Shown piece after piece: positions 1-13,257 of a stretch of DNA of 64,000 nt. A program made the position numbers and the translations under genes. The notes beneath the pieces are model-generated. The model was not told the origin of the DNA. It did no database searches and saw only the letters and a program-made list of their open reading frames with translations. This DNA is from Liolophura sinensis (lineage: Eukaryota > Mollusca > Polyplacophora > Chitonida > Chitonidae), in contig NC_088295.1 in the NCBI RefSeq assembly GCF_032854445.1, positions 26,463,385 to 26,527,384 of the forward strand. The letters run 5' to 3'. Position 1 is the first letter of the stretch. The number at the start of each line of letters is the position of its first letter.

Positions 1-1499
1 CTTTCTAAAAGTATTAGAACTGTAAGAATCAGGTAAAATAAGTAAATTAAGTCCTGTTTGATTTCTAAGGTCAATTAGAGCAGTTATGTTCAGGTAAGTT
101 TCACACTGCCTACGAATATCAGGTTTCCAGACATAGCAAAGACTGTCTGTCTGCAAAGACTCAGCCACAAGTCAGGGTACTGTATAGGTTCAGTAATTCT
201 TTTTTATGATGCATGGGTTTGGTTTGGTACATTTTTCTGTTCTTAATTGTGTAAGTAGTATGTGTAGGGTTATTTATATTATTTCTGTAACATGTTACTT
301 GAGAAGAATCGTTATTATTATGTTATTATTACCGGCTTATATGTTTGGTGGTATGAGGTTGTACAGGTGGAGATACTGTAGAAAGGTTCCTTAAGTAAGT
401 CACAGTGACATATCACTACAGTTAGAAAGGTATATAATGTAAAGTCATTTGCTGTGAATAAAATGGTAAGTAAAAGCTTACTTCCTGTTAATTCCCAGTT
501 GAATAAACAGCGGACTCTCGAGGACTGTGGGTGTGGAAAGTGCGCAACTGATAGGCCAGTTTACCTGAATAGATCTCTTCAGCGGAGGCATGAGGATAAT
601 AAAGGATGTTACCTATTATGTTGACCTTATTTGAGGGTGTTTTAGTACTAGTCATGACAGTTGTGACTTTTACTAGCTCAGTAAATGCAACCAAAGGCAT
701 GCTCAGCTAACGTCATGTGGATATCAGCCAAAAAACTGTGGCAGTTTTGCGTGGGCTTAATCCTACAGGTGTAATTTACATTGAACCAGGATTTGTAAAT
801 ATTTCATCAGCAGTGTGTAATACCTAAATAGATCCTCTTCAGGATTATAACCAGGAGATTATATGCTGTGGAAGGATTACATGTGTGTGAACATCAGTGG
901 GAAGTGATCCATTTTGTTAATGGGGATAATATAGGAAAGTCTGTTCATGAATTAATGCAATTTCCTGCTTTTTTTACTCATGTATGTAGTCATTTTATAC
1001 TTAGTTGATGTTTTGTTTTTCCCTGGGTAATACAGTGCCATCCACTAGATCTGTGAAGAGGTTCTGATACACCCACACGTTGATTGTGAAATACATGTAC
1101 GTGACCAGAGAAATGTACAAGCCCAGCTCCTTTCAAAATGCTGAACCTTTTCTCAAGATAAACATAATATATTGCATGGTAAGCACATGTGTATATGTAC
1201 ACAGATATTGTATATGCACATACCTGTTATGCTTGGTGGCATGACCTGCCCTTAATACAGATGTGTATAATTACTGTCAGTATGAACAGTAGTGTGATTT
1301 ATGTGACATGCACCCTGTAACCACATCTTGTAGTTGACCCAGTTTATGCTCAGGTAACATGCGCATTTATACATAATGGTGTACTTAAATAAAATATTGA
1401 TATTGCTCATTGCATAGAGTTAAACTTGATTACGTGGTGAATGATAAACGAAATATGTTCTCATTTCATGCAAGTCGTATGTTCTTTCTCTGAATTTTA

Positions 1500-1650
1500 A
1501 ACATGTAGGAAAATTGGTCAGCAGGTTGCCAGAAGTCAGTGGTTTACCACAGGACCTCCAGTTTCCTCCACTCGTAAAGCAAACTGCCATCATATAAGAG
1601 AAATAATCTTGAGTATGGTATAAAATACCAAATGAAATAAATAAATTTCT
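1500..1650 (+). repeat. Degenerate SINE 3' half
   Basis: Contains the shared core seen in all SINEs of this window: a 'GTCAGYRRSTTGCCA' block, a 'TTTCCTCCA' block, then a 'CATATAAGWGAAAWA' and 'CTTGAGTATGG' block and an ATAAATAAA tail. No tRNA-like head is visible. It is old and diverged. Confidence 0.6.
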
Positions 1651-3566
1651 AAATAATGATGCCAATATGTAAAAGATACATGGAACAAATACTTTGTATT
1701 TCTTAATATACACTGTAGGATGTACTGTAACATGTAAAAGTACAGAAAGATCTCAGTCTTGTCTTTAGGTGGTGAAAATGGCTTTAAATTATAATCTCCC
1801 TCAGGCCCAAGGGATCAGTTAAAAATTTAAGTAGTTTTTAATTGCGACATCAATGATGTATTCCACAGAAACAGCTACAACAGCCATAGTAATAGCTGTA
1901 ATAACCCAGGATTGATACTATCAGACAGACAAGTTATTGATATGCCCTAGGCACTGTTGTCATATTCCTGTCTCAGTACTGAATGAACAAATGAATCATT
2001 CAACCATTTGAGTGTTTACAGGTGGCCATTTAGGCATATTTAAAGAGTGCTATTCTATTAAATCTGAACGTGTACTACTTGTTATATATGGCGGTTTCCC
2101 AACTCTGTCCCTGTAATTTGATGTCAATTCTGGCATGTTATATTTTGGCAAAACTTGCAGACAGGTAATCATGTTGCTTGCATCACGCTTGTTTCATGAA
2201 AGGATGCATGTAATTACCTGTGTGAGCTATGTTACCATTCCAGATAGGCTAGCAAGATAGAAGTTTTGGAGAAACATTCTACCCTTTTCCTTGATTCATG
2301 GCCCATCAAATATGACCATATTTCTACCCACGTAGTTATTTTCGCCACTCAACACTGGGATGTTCCTATTTGGTAGGTTCTGGTTTGAGGAAAAGTTCAA
2401 AATGTTTTGATGAATCCACCATCTTAAATACCTGACTATCAGATTGTATGGAATATACCAATATGGCTTACTGAGTCAGGGTTAGCAGATTTAACCTTTT
2501 CTGACAGCCATCACATTCCTGAAAACTGATGCTCTGATGGTGAGCTAGGAAGTTAAAGAATATGGTATAGAGACAACCATATCCATTTCAAGACAAACAC
2601 AATTCACATGTCATCAATACATCAGTATAGGTTTCCCCCACAGCATGCATATGAAAACCCTGTTCCCTGATGCATAGTCTAATGACATTGATTATTATCC
2701 CATATAGACTTGAACTGATGTGCAAGTCAGTGTGGTTCAGAGACACATTGAGCCCCAGTCCCATCATGTGTCTCTATGAAGTCCTCTGCTGTAGGTATCC
2801 TGATATCCCTGTCGCTGTTAGCTAACCATTCTCAGTTTCATCTGTCAGGTTGGACTTGCTGAATTATTGAGTCGGTGTGCAGTATTTTAGACTGCGAGAA
2901 GGGATGTCTTGTCAGCGTAATTGAGACATGCATACACATGTGTGTTATGAACCTGTATTACACAGGTATCCTAATCTATAATTCAGCTGACATCAAACAG
3001 AATTAAAACAACTGACTTTTGCCTGAAAAGATGATGTCTTTGTCCAGTGTCTTTTATAAATAATGCCAGTCTTGATTTGCTAGCTCACTCCATGTTCATG
3101 TATACATACAGTGTATGTAGATTACAGATATGTTTTTGATTTATGGGTGGAGGAAACCAAACAAAATAGATGGAGAAACCATTATTGCATCAGGCACCTC
3201 ATTTAAAATAAAACTGTGTTTTGTTTTGTTTTTTTTTAATCTACCACTTGAAAGATTGAAAAGCTTGAAGGACCAGAATATTCAGGAATGTAAAAATTTG
3301 GAGATCATTTGAAGCACTAAAACTCAAGAATATTTCACCTATACAACGATAGCCAGAATTATGAAATTTTAGTATAACAGCAAACATATTGGCCGAAAAA
3401 GGTGACGGTTGAAGGTGTTAGAGCCCGTGAAGTTGAAGGATACAGTTGTTGTTTGGATGCTTGAAATGTCAGTTATAGAAGGTATATCTTCACATACAGA
3501 ACACCATAGAATGTTGCATATAGATATAAAACCTCAAATAGCGTCCTTCAGTGAACTGTCCATATG

Positions 3567-3716
3567 TGGGAAGGTCGGACACCAACCTGTGGATGGTCAT
3601 GGGTTTCCCCCGGACTGTGACGGGTTTCCTCCCACTATAATGATAGCTGTTGTTGTATAAGTGAAATATTCTTGAATACGGTAATAAACACCAATCAAAT
3701 AAATAAATAAATAAAT
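3567..3716 (+). repeat. Truncated SINE, family A
   Basis: Starts inside the element at a 'GTGGGAAGGTC' block, carries the 'GGATGGTCATGGGTTTCCCC' core and the 'TATAAGTGAAATATTCTTGA' block, and ends in a run of ATAA. The tRNA-like head is missing. It is closely similar to the full copy at 12469. Confidence 0.8.
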
Positions 3717-4694
3717 CAAACAATGAATTGTAAAATCTTTTTCTCTCTAGACTAAGAAATGTTGCTAAAGTCCTATTAAGAAATGTCAAACAAATTAACC
3801 AGTGAATGCTGAATGTCAACAAGTAGCTGACTTGAAAGTCTGTAAAGAAACTATATTTATGAAGGGTAACATGAATTTCCCAAGTGATACATAATTTGAA
3901 AATCAGCAAATTCTAAAAAAAGTTTGATTTTTCTCTGAAAAATGGTGGACATTGCTGGTTGCAAGCCTGGTCACTTATCAAAAAGGTAAGGTAGGTTTTG
4001 AACCTGAGTCGTGTAACTCTCCTGCCCCTATTATTTTTGAGGTCCAGTAGTGGTAGATTTTTACTGGGTTGACTTAAATGCAGAATGCCCCTCAAGCTGT
4101 CAAATATAAATATGTACGCTGTTGTTGATTTTCTGTTGGTTGTCCTTGTGATGTCTGATGATGTAGGTTAAAATGAACAATTCCAGCCACATTTTTCAAA
4201 GGAATGTTAACATTTTAAGTATTTGACATGTTGAGGAAAGGTGTTGGTTGTGTTGAACAGAGACGCCTGTCAGTGGAGAATTAAATGATGACATAAATGT
4301 GCCTACAGCAGATAAACATGTGGAGTCTGCGAGGGATGAAGCTGATATCTAGTGCAGATGATGGTTTTTGATGGCAAGTACAATGAATGTCTGTGATGAG
4401 CAGGTGCTCTGAATTAAAGCTAGAGTTGTCTACCATGCAGAGGTATGTGGGCTGAGAGAGGGGTAAGCTGTACAAATTAGTTGGTGTGTTTAGCACGGAT
4501 ACATGCAGTGTTCTGTGTCAGACGGGCTGCCAGACTTAAATGGGTCATAATAACCGTCAGTTTCACATGGTAGGTATTGCTATTACATATATTGTATATC
4601 TATGTTACAAAAGAGAAACAACAGTATCCTGAAGAAAAATTTCTGTCGATTTGTGAATTATTTTGTTACATTGGATTTTTCCGCGAAGAATAGA

Positions 4695-4930
4695 TAGTGA
4701 GATCTTGTAGACTCAGATGGTTAAAGTGCCAACTTGCTGCAACTATCAGGCCCATGACCGATGTCTTCCATTCCAGCCCTCACTGGTTTCACAGTGGTTT
4801 CACAGTGGTTTTAGGTCAAGAATTTTGTCAGGTAGCTAGCAAAGAGCAGCAGTTTTATAGTCCACTCCAAGTGCTCCAGTTTCCTCCACCAATAAACCTG
4901 AATGCTGTCATATAGGTGAAAAATGGTTGG
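4695..4930 (+). repeat. Degenerate SINE with head remnant
   Basis: An A-box-like 'ACTCAGATGGTTAAAGTGC' is followed by a diverged body with 'CCAGTTTCCTCCACCAATAA' and 'GTCATATAGGTGAAAAATGG'. It also contains a small internal triplication of 'TTTCACAGTGG' near 4788-4810. Confidence 0.5.
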
Positions 4931-7059
4931 AAATGATGATGTTCCACTCAGTTAATCAACCATTCAGCACAAATTAAACTAACATGTAGATGCATAAATG
5001 TTGTGGAATTTTCTAACCAGTCACAAACAGCCGTTTATTCTGACATCATGATCTATAATGTTTTGATTAAAACATATATTTATGCATGTAAATATAATTC
5101 ATTGTAGTGGGTTGAAGTTGGTTACTTATTATCCGTGAATACCCATTATTGCTTTCATCTATATATACATGTATCTTTAACTGAAAATAGTCAATAGCTT
5201 GGGGAGGTGTCCTTGTAAAAATAATACCAGTCTGTTTAACTTTATATCACCTTTTAGTACTGTTACGAGTTTCTGCGCTGTTGTTGCCAATAATTATGGG
5301 TATGTCAGATACATGTAAATAATGCTGGTGCACAGGTTTGACATGTTAGGGCTGATATCCAGCATTGGCGATCCTGGTCGTCATTCACGTACGCACAGCG
5401 CAGTGTCCGATGATTATGTAATAATGTAGAGTGTGTGCAGTTGTTGACGCTTTTATGACATATATTGTTACACCCTGTCCCATGGAACAGAATATCATGA
5501 CATGGTTATTGGTGTAGAACTAACAGTCTGCTTGACGTGTGCCTCCATGTACATGTACATCATGTATCTATGGAATGGAATGATGTACATCATGGTGTAT
5601 ACATGTAGTCTTGTTGTATATGTGACGTGGTGATGTCAGAATTCTGGGGCCATTTGAAAGGATTTTATACTCATATCTCTGTACATAAAAACACTCGGTC
5701 AGTGTTGGCCATGTACATGTCAGGATTAGATGAAGTGAAGTATCAGACATTCCACAAGAGCTGATGTGCATGTATGTGTATTAGAATCCAACAATACACA
5801 GGTACAGTGAAATGGCTAGTAGTGTATCATGCAAACTTCAGAGGCATTATACCGTTGTGCCTAAAGTTGGTTATATTCTTGAGATCTTATAGAATTATAC
5901 ATGTATCTTTGGTGTATGAGCCATGTCCATGTGACACATTATGTCGTATTATTAAGGACAGCTGCCTTTGCATTGAGAGAAGACTTCAGGTTGTTGCTGT
6001 CATTTATTATGCTTGAATTTAGCTCCTGATGATTTCAAATTAGCTTTGCATACTGAGATTTGTAAATTTTATAACGGTGTTTATATAATGGTTGACATTA
6101 TATAAATGAAGTATTATTTTTATTAGATGCATATAAGGTCAAAACAGAAAATACATGATGCAGGTGTTTTTAATACAAGTAAGTCGTATGAGATACCTGT
6201 GGATCATTTGGGGCAGATGTTCTCATGCCTCTAACAGGAATCCTTGCTTGTCGATGCTATCAAAATGGCATGCATCATGAAATAATAACATAAATCTTGT
6301 CTAGTTAGATATAAAAGTGTTCAGCGGGTTAATGAAGTTTTGCGGTGAGCGACTGTGTTGTGTGAATGTTGTCCCAGAGGTATTGCCTTGAACCTGACAG
6401 GTACTGGATGAATGTGATATGTTAATAGCCCAGATGGGGATTAACTGAGTTCATACCTGTACATATATGTCTCAGCTTCTCTAACAGCCTCTGATAAGCT
6501 GGAGATAAACATACAAGCTCACACCTCATTTATAGCACCTATGTAAATAATTGTACAACTGTCTATCAAGTACAAGTGTCTAAACGTCCAAGGGTTGGAG
6601 GGGGAGGGGGGTCTTTGGTACTAATCAAGCCAATATACTGGTCTTTCATGTGGGTCATTGATACACGTGAAATGTTTCATTTATGACTAAATTAAGATCC
6701 CAGGTAGAAGTATGTATATTAAATAGTGATGAAACCTGTATAATCATTCCACCTACATGTACATGTGCACAGTTTTGCATAGATTTTAACATTATTTAGT
6801 TCTAAAAATGTTTGGTTTCTTTCTTAAACATAATTTGCTTTTATAAATATTTGCCAGGATTCTGTTAGTAATAATATTCTTGGACAGTTCAATAATTTAT
6901 TAGGTTGGCATTAAAAAAAAAATGGACCCTACTTTGATGCTGCATTGTTCCATTATCCTTTGTTCAAACCCTTTCATGATTTAGACATTCAAATGGCATG
7001 ATTTTGTTAATATACTGACCACTTTTCAAGGTCAGAGCTTGAATAGTCTGCGCACAGGG

Positions 7060-7365
7060 TTAAAATGAAAACATAGCCTCAAAAACGCATGTTCCGGTGA
7101 CCACCAATGCATCACCTATCATCGACCTATGAGGGTCGCACAAAAAAATTCACTGAGGATGAAATAAAAGCATGCATCAAGGACTGCTGAAAATAAATTA
7201 CTCTTAAGGAGATTCGGGACCCAATCAGTTCATGGAAGAAACGTTTGAGCGTCGTCTAACAAGATGATGGAGGACCAGTTGATCACCTTTTCAAGTAGAA
7301 CGAGATTTTTCAAATGTCTGAAACATGCGTTTTTGACTCTGTTTTGATTTTGGTCCCATGAACAG
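7060..7365. mobile_element. Possible MITE or foldback element
   Basis: The 14-base sequence CAAAAACGCATGTT at about 7081 is repeated as its exact reverse complement at about 7321. The similarity continues imperfectly outward for some 20 more bases through an 'AAAATSAAAACA' block. The arms are about 225 bp apart, with no coding frame between them. This is the architecture of a small non-autonomous DNA element. I could not define a target-site duplication. Confidence 0.45.
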
Positions 7366-8714
7366 AAATCTTAAAGGATGAAAGTATGATGGCTTTTGAG
7401 TGTGTAAATTTTTAGAAGCTGATGTAAGAGGGTTTCGGAGATATTGAGTGTCAAAGTATGGCCTATATTTTTATGCCCACCCAATACATGTAAATACAAA
7501 ATTTACATTCTTGATGGCCTGGTTGTTGAGAGCAGCATAAAACACCAGTGGAAAATGAAATACATACATAGTTTAACCTCTGTGATAACTATATATACGG
7601 TGGCATATAACATGGAAATATTGTATGTTAACAATGTAAAGGCTAAAAGAGATTGTACAGACTATTGTACAGGTTTTCTCAAACAAATTTGTGAATTTTA
7701 AGTGGTGAGGTTATATCATGTGAAAATAATATTCCAGCTAAGAGTTCCCCCTCAGAAACTGTTTAGTAGTTTGGTTGATACGTTATTTTTTTCTTCTCAT
7801 TTTACAATTATTTTCTCTGTTGATTTGTGAACTTCATACATTTGAGTGTAAGAAGATTTTCAGGGACCATTGTTCAGTGTGGCAAGAAACAGTATCCTGT
7901 AACAGTGCTGTAATTAATGTTCACTGTCTTAAGTGTAAGCGGCCATAGATCATGATGAAGGAAACTGAAGAGTTTGTGCATCAACTCGTATATTGCCATA
8001 TGTACCGTTAGCTCTTGTTTATAGGAACGCTGATTGGGGTTTAGATTTGGAACTGTATCTTGCGTACTATCATAGCCCAGTCACTGCAGCTGGTCATATT
8101 TCCCCATGGACAGGAAGCAGACTGGTCAAAAGACAAAAACAGAAATTTACTGCTACTTCACAACATCAATATACTTCATCTCCATGGAAACTGGGTTGAA
8201 AGCTGCAATGGCTGAGTCATTATGCCAGTGTCTGCTTCAAGTTTACGTGTGTTTTGTCCCGTATTATATATGTTAGAGGCTTTTATGTCACATACCTGCG
8301 TTGCCTGTGATGCCTTGATCAAAGGCTCTATAAAGCTATATTAAAGATTTTGGGCCTTGGCATGTAATTGTGAATATTGACGTCTCTATTGAGAGAAGCT
8401 TGTCAGATTTGCCTGTCGTGTTTTATGCATGCAACAGGGAACCATTGTGTAATGCCCATATGTGTACCTACTACCAGCACAAGACGATCAGAAAGAATCC
8501 AAGGTTATGTAACTCAGTGGTGGTACATACAGTTTACACACAAGTTTAGTTCAAATTTCTGTCCAGTTGTCCTCAATCCGAAACATTCCTGTTGTATTTT
8601 GCCAGTATTGTTTTGACACTAGGTTCAGTTGGAATACAATTACATAGAAAATATGGTTTGTTTTCTAATCAGGCGTGAATAATATTGAATAAATTTTATG
8701 TTTTTACGGTACTC

Positions 8715-8940
8715 ATTCCTCTATATCTGAAGCCTGTAGATCCTTGGTTAGTGAGGTTGTGTCTTCAACTCCAGCTACTACTGGATGAGCTGCGGCTTTA
8801 AGTCAAGCAGTTTGTCACTTACCAAAGATGTTGTGGACAAAATGTTGTGGTTTAAATCTTTTGTCCACTTAAGTGTATAAATGAATTGTGTTTTGTGTAT
8901 GGCATTAAATCTCCTTCAGATAAATAAATACAAAACACAT
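8715..8940 (+). repeat. Degenerate SINE
   Basis: A diverged copy: 'TTGGTTAGTGAGGTTGTG' and 'TTCAACTCC' recall the tRNA-like A and B boxes, and the 3' end keeps the 'GTATGGCATTAAA' block and a 'GATAAATAAATA' tail. Confidence 0.45.
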
Positions 8941-11216
8941 TGAACACAATGTTTCCCTAATAGCTTTTGATGTAATTATATGTACAGTATATCAATCCGC
9001 AGTTTCTTATTACCATGTATAGAGCATCGTATAAGAATTCATGTAACCTTCCCGTTTGCAGGGGGGTGGGGGAGCCTTGAATTCTCTGCACCTTGACAGG
9101 ACAGAGCGAAATTGAGTTAGTATTGAAGTGTGCTGTTTGTTAGCTCTAGGTTAAACAGATTACCACTCACAGTCTGGCTTTCTTAGAAGTGTGAGTTGGG
9201 TCCTTGTGCACTGACATTTATTCTAGTCAAGTCTGACATTTTACTTGGCTGTGAGGGCAAGGGTATGGGAAGCAGTTGTCTTTTTCATTTGTGTATACTG
9301 TGTTGCTAGCTGTTACAGATATAAAGATATAGGGGTTTGCTTGCGTCTTTAATAAATCATGATATAAGTAGAAATGCTGATGTCTAGACTCGCATGATGA
9401 GAAGGATGGAGAAAGGAATCTGTTGTAGGAATAGGATTTTGTCAACCTCAGGTGGACAAGCAGATCTACATATGTCCTGACGGCAGGGCTTAATATTGGT
9501 TCGTCGGGCGTTCTGGTAAATCAATAAAAGAAGAATCTTAATTGGTGTGGCGACAAAAAAGGTGATACTGGTGACAGATGAGGAGATAGTGGGAAGTGTT
9601 AGCAGCACCTTACTGATGGAGCTGTGCCAGCTGGTGTATTGCCTTCCCTCTACTTAAACATAACATAGCAGAATGTGAGCTACCTTTCCAAGACATGCCT
9701 TCAGGCACTAGATCCAGTACATGTGTATACTGCCAGGCCAGCTAGCTGCAGGAAATCTGTCATAAAAGTGAAGAGTCTATTTTTTTTCTTTTCTGGAAAT
9801 TACAGTAACAAGGCCATTCTTAAAAAGCTTTTGAAGAACATACCCGGATTCTGAGGTTAGTAGGGAACTCTTTGCTTGTTTTTTTTTTTTAAATCTAGCC
9901 TATGATATGTAATTTATAGAAATAACAGTTTGAGAAGAAAATATAAATCCCAGTTAAAACTTGAAAGTAGGCACATGTTTGAAGGGTTGGTCTTGCAGGT
10001 TATGCCCAATGAACTTTTTTTTGATGATTGCCTAATATTTACCAGTACTTCAGTCTGGTGGGGGTCCCCTACAGACATTTGGCAATGTGTTTAATATCCT
10101 AGCATATCAACAGTCTGTAAGTCATGATCATTGCGTATTGAAGACGGTATCAGTGATTGTTAGCAGCCCTAAGTCATACCTGTCATTTTTTGGTTAGTTG
10201 CATGTACACTTATGTGGATAATGTTTTTTAGATTCAGTTAAACACAACAAAAGAACTTCATACTGGTCATTTTGGCAGAAGAATTTGTCAACATGACATT
10301 ACCATAACAATGGTAGATTTTAATAGCAAGATCATGTTTCACAAATAACTTTATGCCTACATGTACATGTTTTTGGTCATTAAAAGAGAGGTCATTTCAA
10401 ATATTGCTGAGGAATTAAAACACAGAAAGAATAAATAATCTTTTTTTTTTCTTTTAAAGAAACTTCAGAAATACTGAAACATTCAGCGGATTAATTTGTC
10501 AGGCTGTACACTGACAGTGTTAAAAGATGCCAGATCGTTTTCCTGAGAGATTACCAAAGTCATGCCACAGAGGCTTCTACCAATGTAGATCAGTGGACAT
10601 GTTGCTGATATACAATACGCATGATCATCTGCCAATAGTGTATGGTTTTCAAGAGCTCTCTATTCTGAGTTGGCAGATAAAAGCACACTGATGTTCATGC
10701 TCTTCAGTCTAGTTAAGTAAGAGCTTTGATCAGTAGTTCATGTTGTATGCTGTGTACATGCAGAAGTGATAGAGATGTCTAAAAAATATTTTCCTGCAGT
10801 GCATTCCTTATTTCTTGGAAGTAACACAGTCAGGCTACTCAAATGAAGACATAAAAGGGCTTAGATAAAGAGATGTTATTTTTCAGCAGGTTTTGACTCG
10901 GTAAAGCATGACAACAGGTGTAATGTTACCCATAATCAGGAATAGTACATGCTGTGTACAGAGCTGATCACTTTGTTACAAACAAAACAAAGCAAACAAA
11001 AACATTCAGTTAACATCAAGCTACATGTGCACATTTACTAATCCAAAACCAGAATGAAAGTTTATCGCTTGGAGAAGCATACGGTTGATTTGTACACTCC
11101 AGATTTGCCATGAAAGAATCTAAGCATATCTTTGATATTATCTACTCATGGGGAAAGTGAATTACTCAGTCCAGCCAACTCATCATTCAAACATCAAACA
11201 AGCAACCTTCATCTGT

Positions 11217-11581
11217 ATGGTGCTGGCCCCATTTGCACAGTTGGTAGAGCTTCTGCTTTGGGAGTGGTAGATCCACGGTCAAATCTGGGTCGAGTCACAC
11301 CTAAGATTTTGAAAGAGGAAGTTGCAGCTTCCTCGCTGGGTGTTCAGCATGAAGGGGATAGTGTGACGACTGGTTAACCGGTATCAGTATAATGGCTCGG
11401 GTGGGGTGGCTTACTTGCCTTCGTTAAGTCGTCTCAGTGAAGCAGCACTAGATAAAAGAGTGGTGGAAATCTGCCCTGCAGCAAGGAGGCACATTACACA
11501 CACTCTAAGGACTCCTTCGTCGTCATATGACTGAAAAATTGTTAAGTACGACGTTAAATCCCAAGTACTCACTCACTCATT
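11217..11581 (+). mobile_element. tRNA-derived SINE with ACTC tail, intact
   Basis: The head has a Pol III A box ('TTGCACAGTTGGTAGAGC') and a B-box-like 'GGTCAAATCTGGG'. The body ends 'TACGACGTTAAATCCCAAG' followed by ACTCACTCACTC. It is flanked by an 11-bp target-site duplication, CCTTCATCTGT, at 11206-11216 and 11582-11592. It belongs to a different family from the ATAA-tailed SINEs elsewhere in the window. Confidence 0.85.
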
Positions 11582-12468
11582 CCTTCATCTGTGTGACTTT
11601 TACTGTGACTGTAGTATGGATGAATAGAATTCAGTTGATTTGATACTGGCAGAAATGTTATCAGGAAAAATCATTCAAGGACACTATATAGAGCTGCAGG
11701 ATTATTTTAAGACTCAGGCAGGAAGCATGATTTTTTTTTCTTGATGGTTTTGATGTTTTGAATTAGAGCACAGAGTGTTTATAGTTCTCTGTATGGTGTC
11801 AACAGCATGGCCATGTGAAGGGGAAGTCATTCTTTAAAACAGCCAAATTTACTGCAACCTAATTAGTAATGTGTTTATTCAAAATATTTTCTTTTATTTC
11901 TACCCTGTAATGAAAACAAAGCTTTGTTGAGAGTATACTGATGTTGTGTAGAAATTTTATGTGTCTAATCAGCCTGTACCCACTGGCCCGTATTTATCCT
12001 GGGAAGTAACTTCGGAACATCCCATCGAAATTTCCAATTAATAGACAGTCCTGAAGGTACTCTTTGTAAGATGTAACATGACATAAAAGCCTTAGGGTGA
12101 GTTATAAGAGAAAATGGCTGCAGGCTTAGGAACAGTGCATTTTTTTAAATTACAAACTGATGTGAAGATAAGCTGAAATTAAAAATACCAGGAAACATTA
12201 CCAGGAGTACAAACCTCAGATTTGCTCTTGTAGGGTCAGTAGGATCACTCCTATACAAACAACATATAACTGTGAATTAAAATGATGACTTTGCAAGCTT
12301 GACAGTTATGGTATACCTGTGATGTGATATTTACATACAAGTCTATATACTGGTATACTACATCTGTCGGCATAATATGTCTCTATAAAACTATATCTCC
12401 ACGGATACTGAAGGGATAGATGGCATGTACCTCCTCTGTCTACTGAACTGACCTGAACTAAATGACTA

Positions 12469-12737
12469 TTCGGGGCCTCTGTGGCTCAGTTGTTAGCACA
12501 CTAGCACAGCGTAATGACCCAAGAACCTCTCACCAATGCGGTCGGTGTGAGTTCAAGTCCAGCTCATGCTGGCTTCCTCTCTGGACGTACGTGGGAAGGT
12601 CTGCCTGCAACCTGCGGATGGTCATGGGTTTCCCCTGGGCTCTGCCCGTTTTCCACCCACCATAATGCTGGCAGCCGTCATATAAGTGAAATATTCTTGA
12701 GTACGGCGTAAAACACCAATCAAATAAATAAATAAAT
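12469..12737 (+). mobile_element. tRNA-derived SINE, family A, full length
   Basis: The head 'GGGGCCTCTGTGGCTCAGTT' is a tRNA-like A box and 'GAGTTCAAGTCCAGC' a B box. These are followed by the conserved core and an (ATAA) tail. The 9-bp sequence AAATGACTA occurs at 12460-12468 and again at 12738-12746, consistent with a target-site duplication. This is the best reference copy of family A in the window. Confidence 0.88.
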
Positions 12738-13243
12738 AAATGACTACTCTTTTGCTAATTGACACCAAACAAAGTGTATTAGGATTTCTAGTTACAGCCT
12801 GAGCTTTTTCATCTGCCACATCGCACATACATCTTCATTTAATATACGTGCATATGCAATCAAAACAAAGTGCAAGTTTGTTCTGTACATTGAACAATAG
12901 TGTCAAAGGAAATAATATGTAACATACATGTGACTACAAATATGTATTAAAGAGTGTTGAAATAAGATATTTTCTTGTATTTGGTGCTTTTGTGTGTAAT
13001 AGGAGAACTGTCTGTAAGATAAAGTTTACACACTGTTGCACTTCTTAATATCAGACTGAGAAACTATCTTTGTTAAGATTGTTTTTAGATGGTTGGTAAC
13101 AACCACATATTCCTGTCGTGATTTTAGTCAGGTACATTATATAGGAATGTAAATGTATATATTTTGAACTATTATGAACTTTATTTGGCAATATGTATCA
13201 TTAATAATAAATGTAAGTATATCTTTACTTGCAGGTAAATCTT

Positions 13244-13255
13244 ATGTTGATGTAA
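13244..13255 (+). promoter_or_regulatory. Minimal upstream ORF before SOCS-box start
   Basis: ATG TTG ATG TAA lies out of frame and stops two bases before the MGAEES start codon. If the mRNA begins in or before this exon, it would place two start codons and a stop directly ahead of the main frame. This could favour reinitiation or reduce translation. No functional evidence. Confidence 0.35.
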
Positions 13256-13257
13256 GA

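Larger units (their letters stand above)
1..13234. other. Non-coding stretch, intergenic or 5' intron
   Basis: I find no reading frame here with protein-like composition flanked by good splice sites. The open frames are short, AT-rich and not family-like. The stretch holds degenerate SINE copies near 1500, 3570, 4700 and 8715, a full SINE at 11217-11581, another at 12469-12737, and an inverted-repeat element near 7060-7365, each listed separately. Because the next exon at 13235 starts at a splice acceptor, at least part of this stretch is probably the intron upstream of the SOCS-box gene, with a 5' non-coding exon further left or unrecognised within it. Confidence 0.55.

Noticed and set aside
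11219-11300. Possible tRNA gene from A and B boxes
   Set aside because: No cloverleaf; it is the head of a SINE with target-site duplications. The same applies to the heads of family A SINEs.
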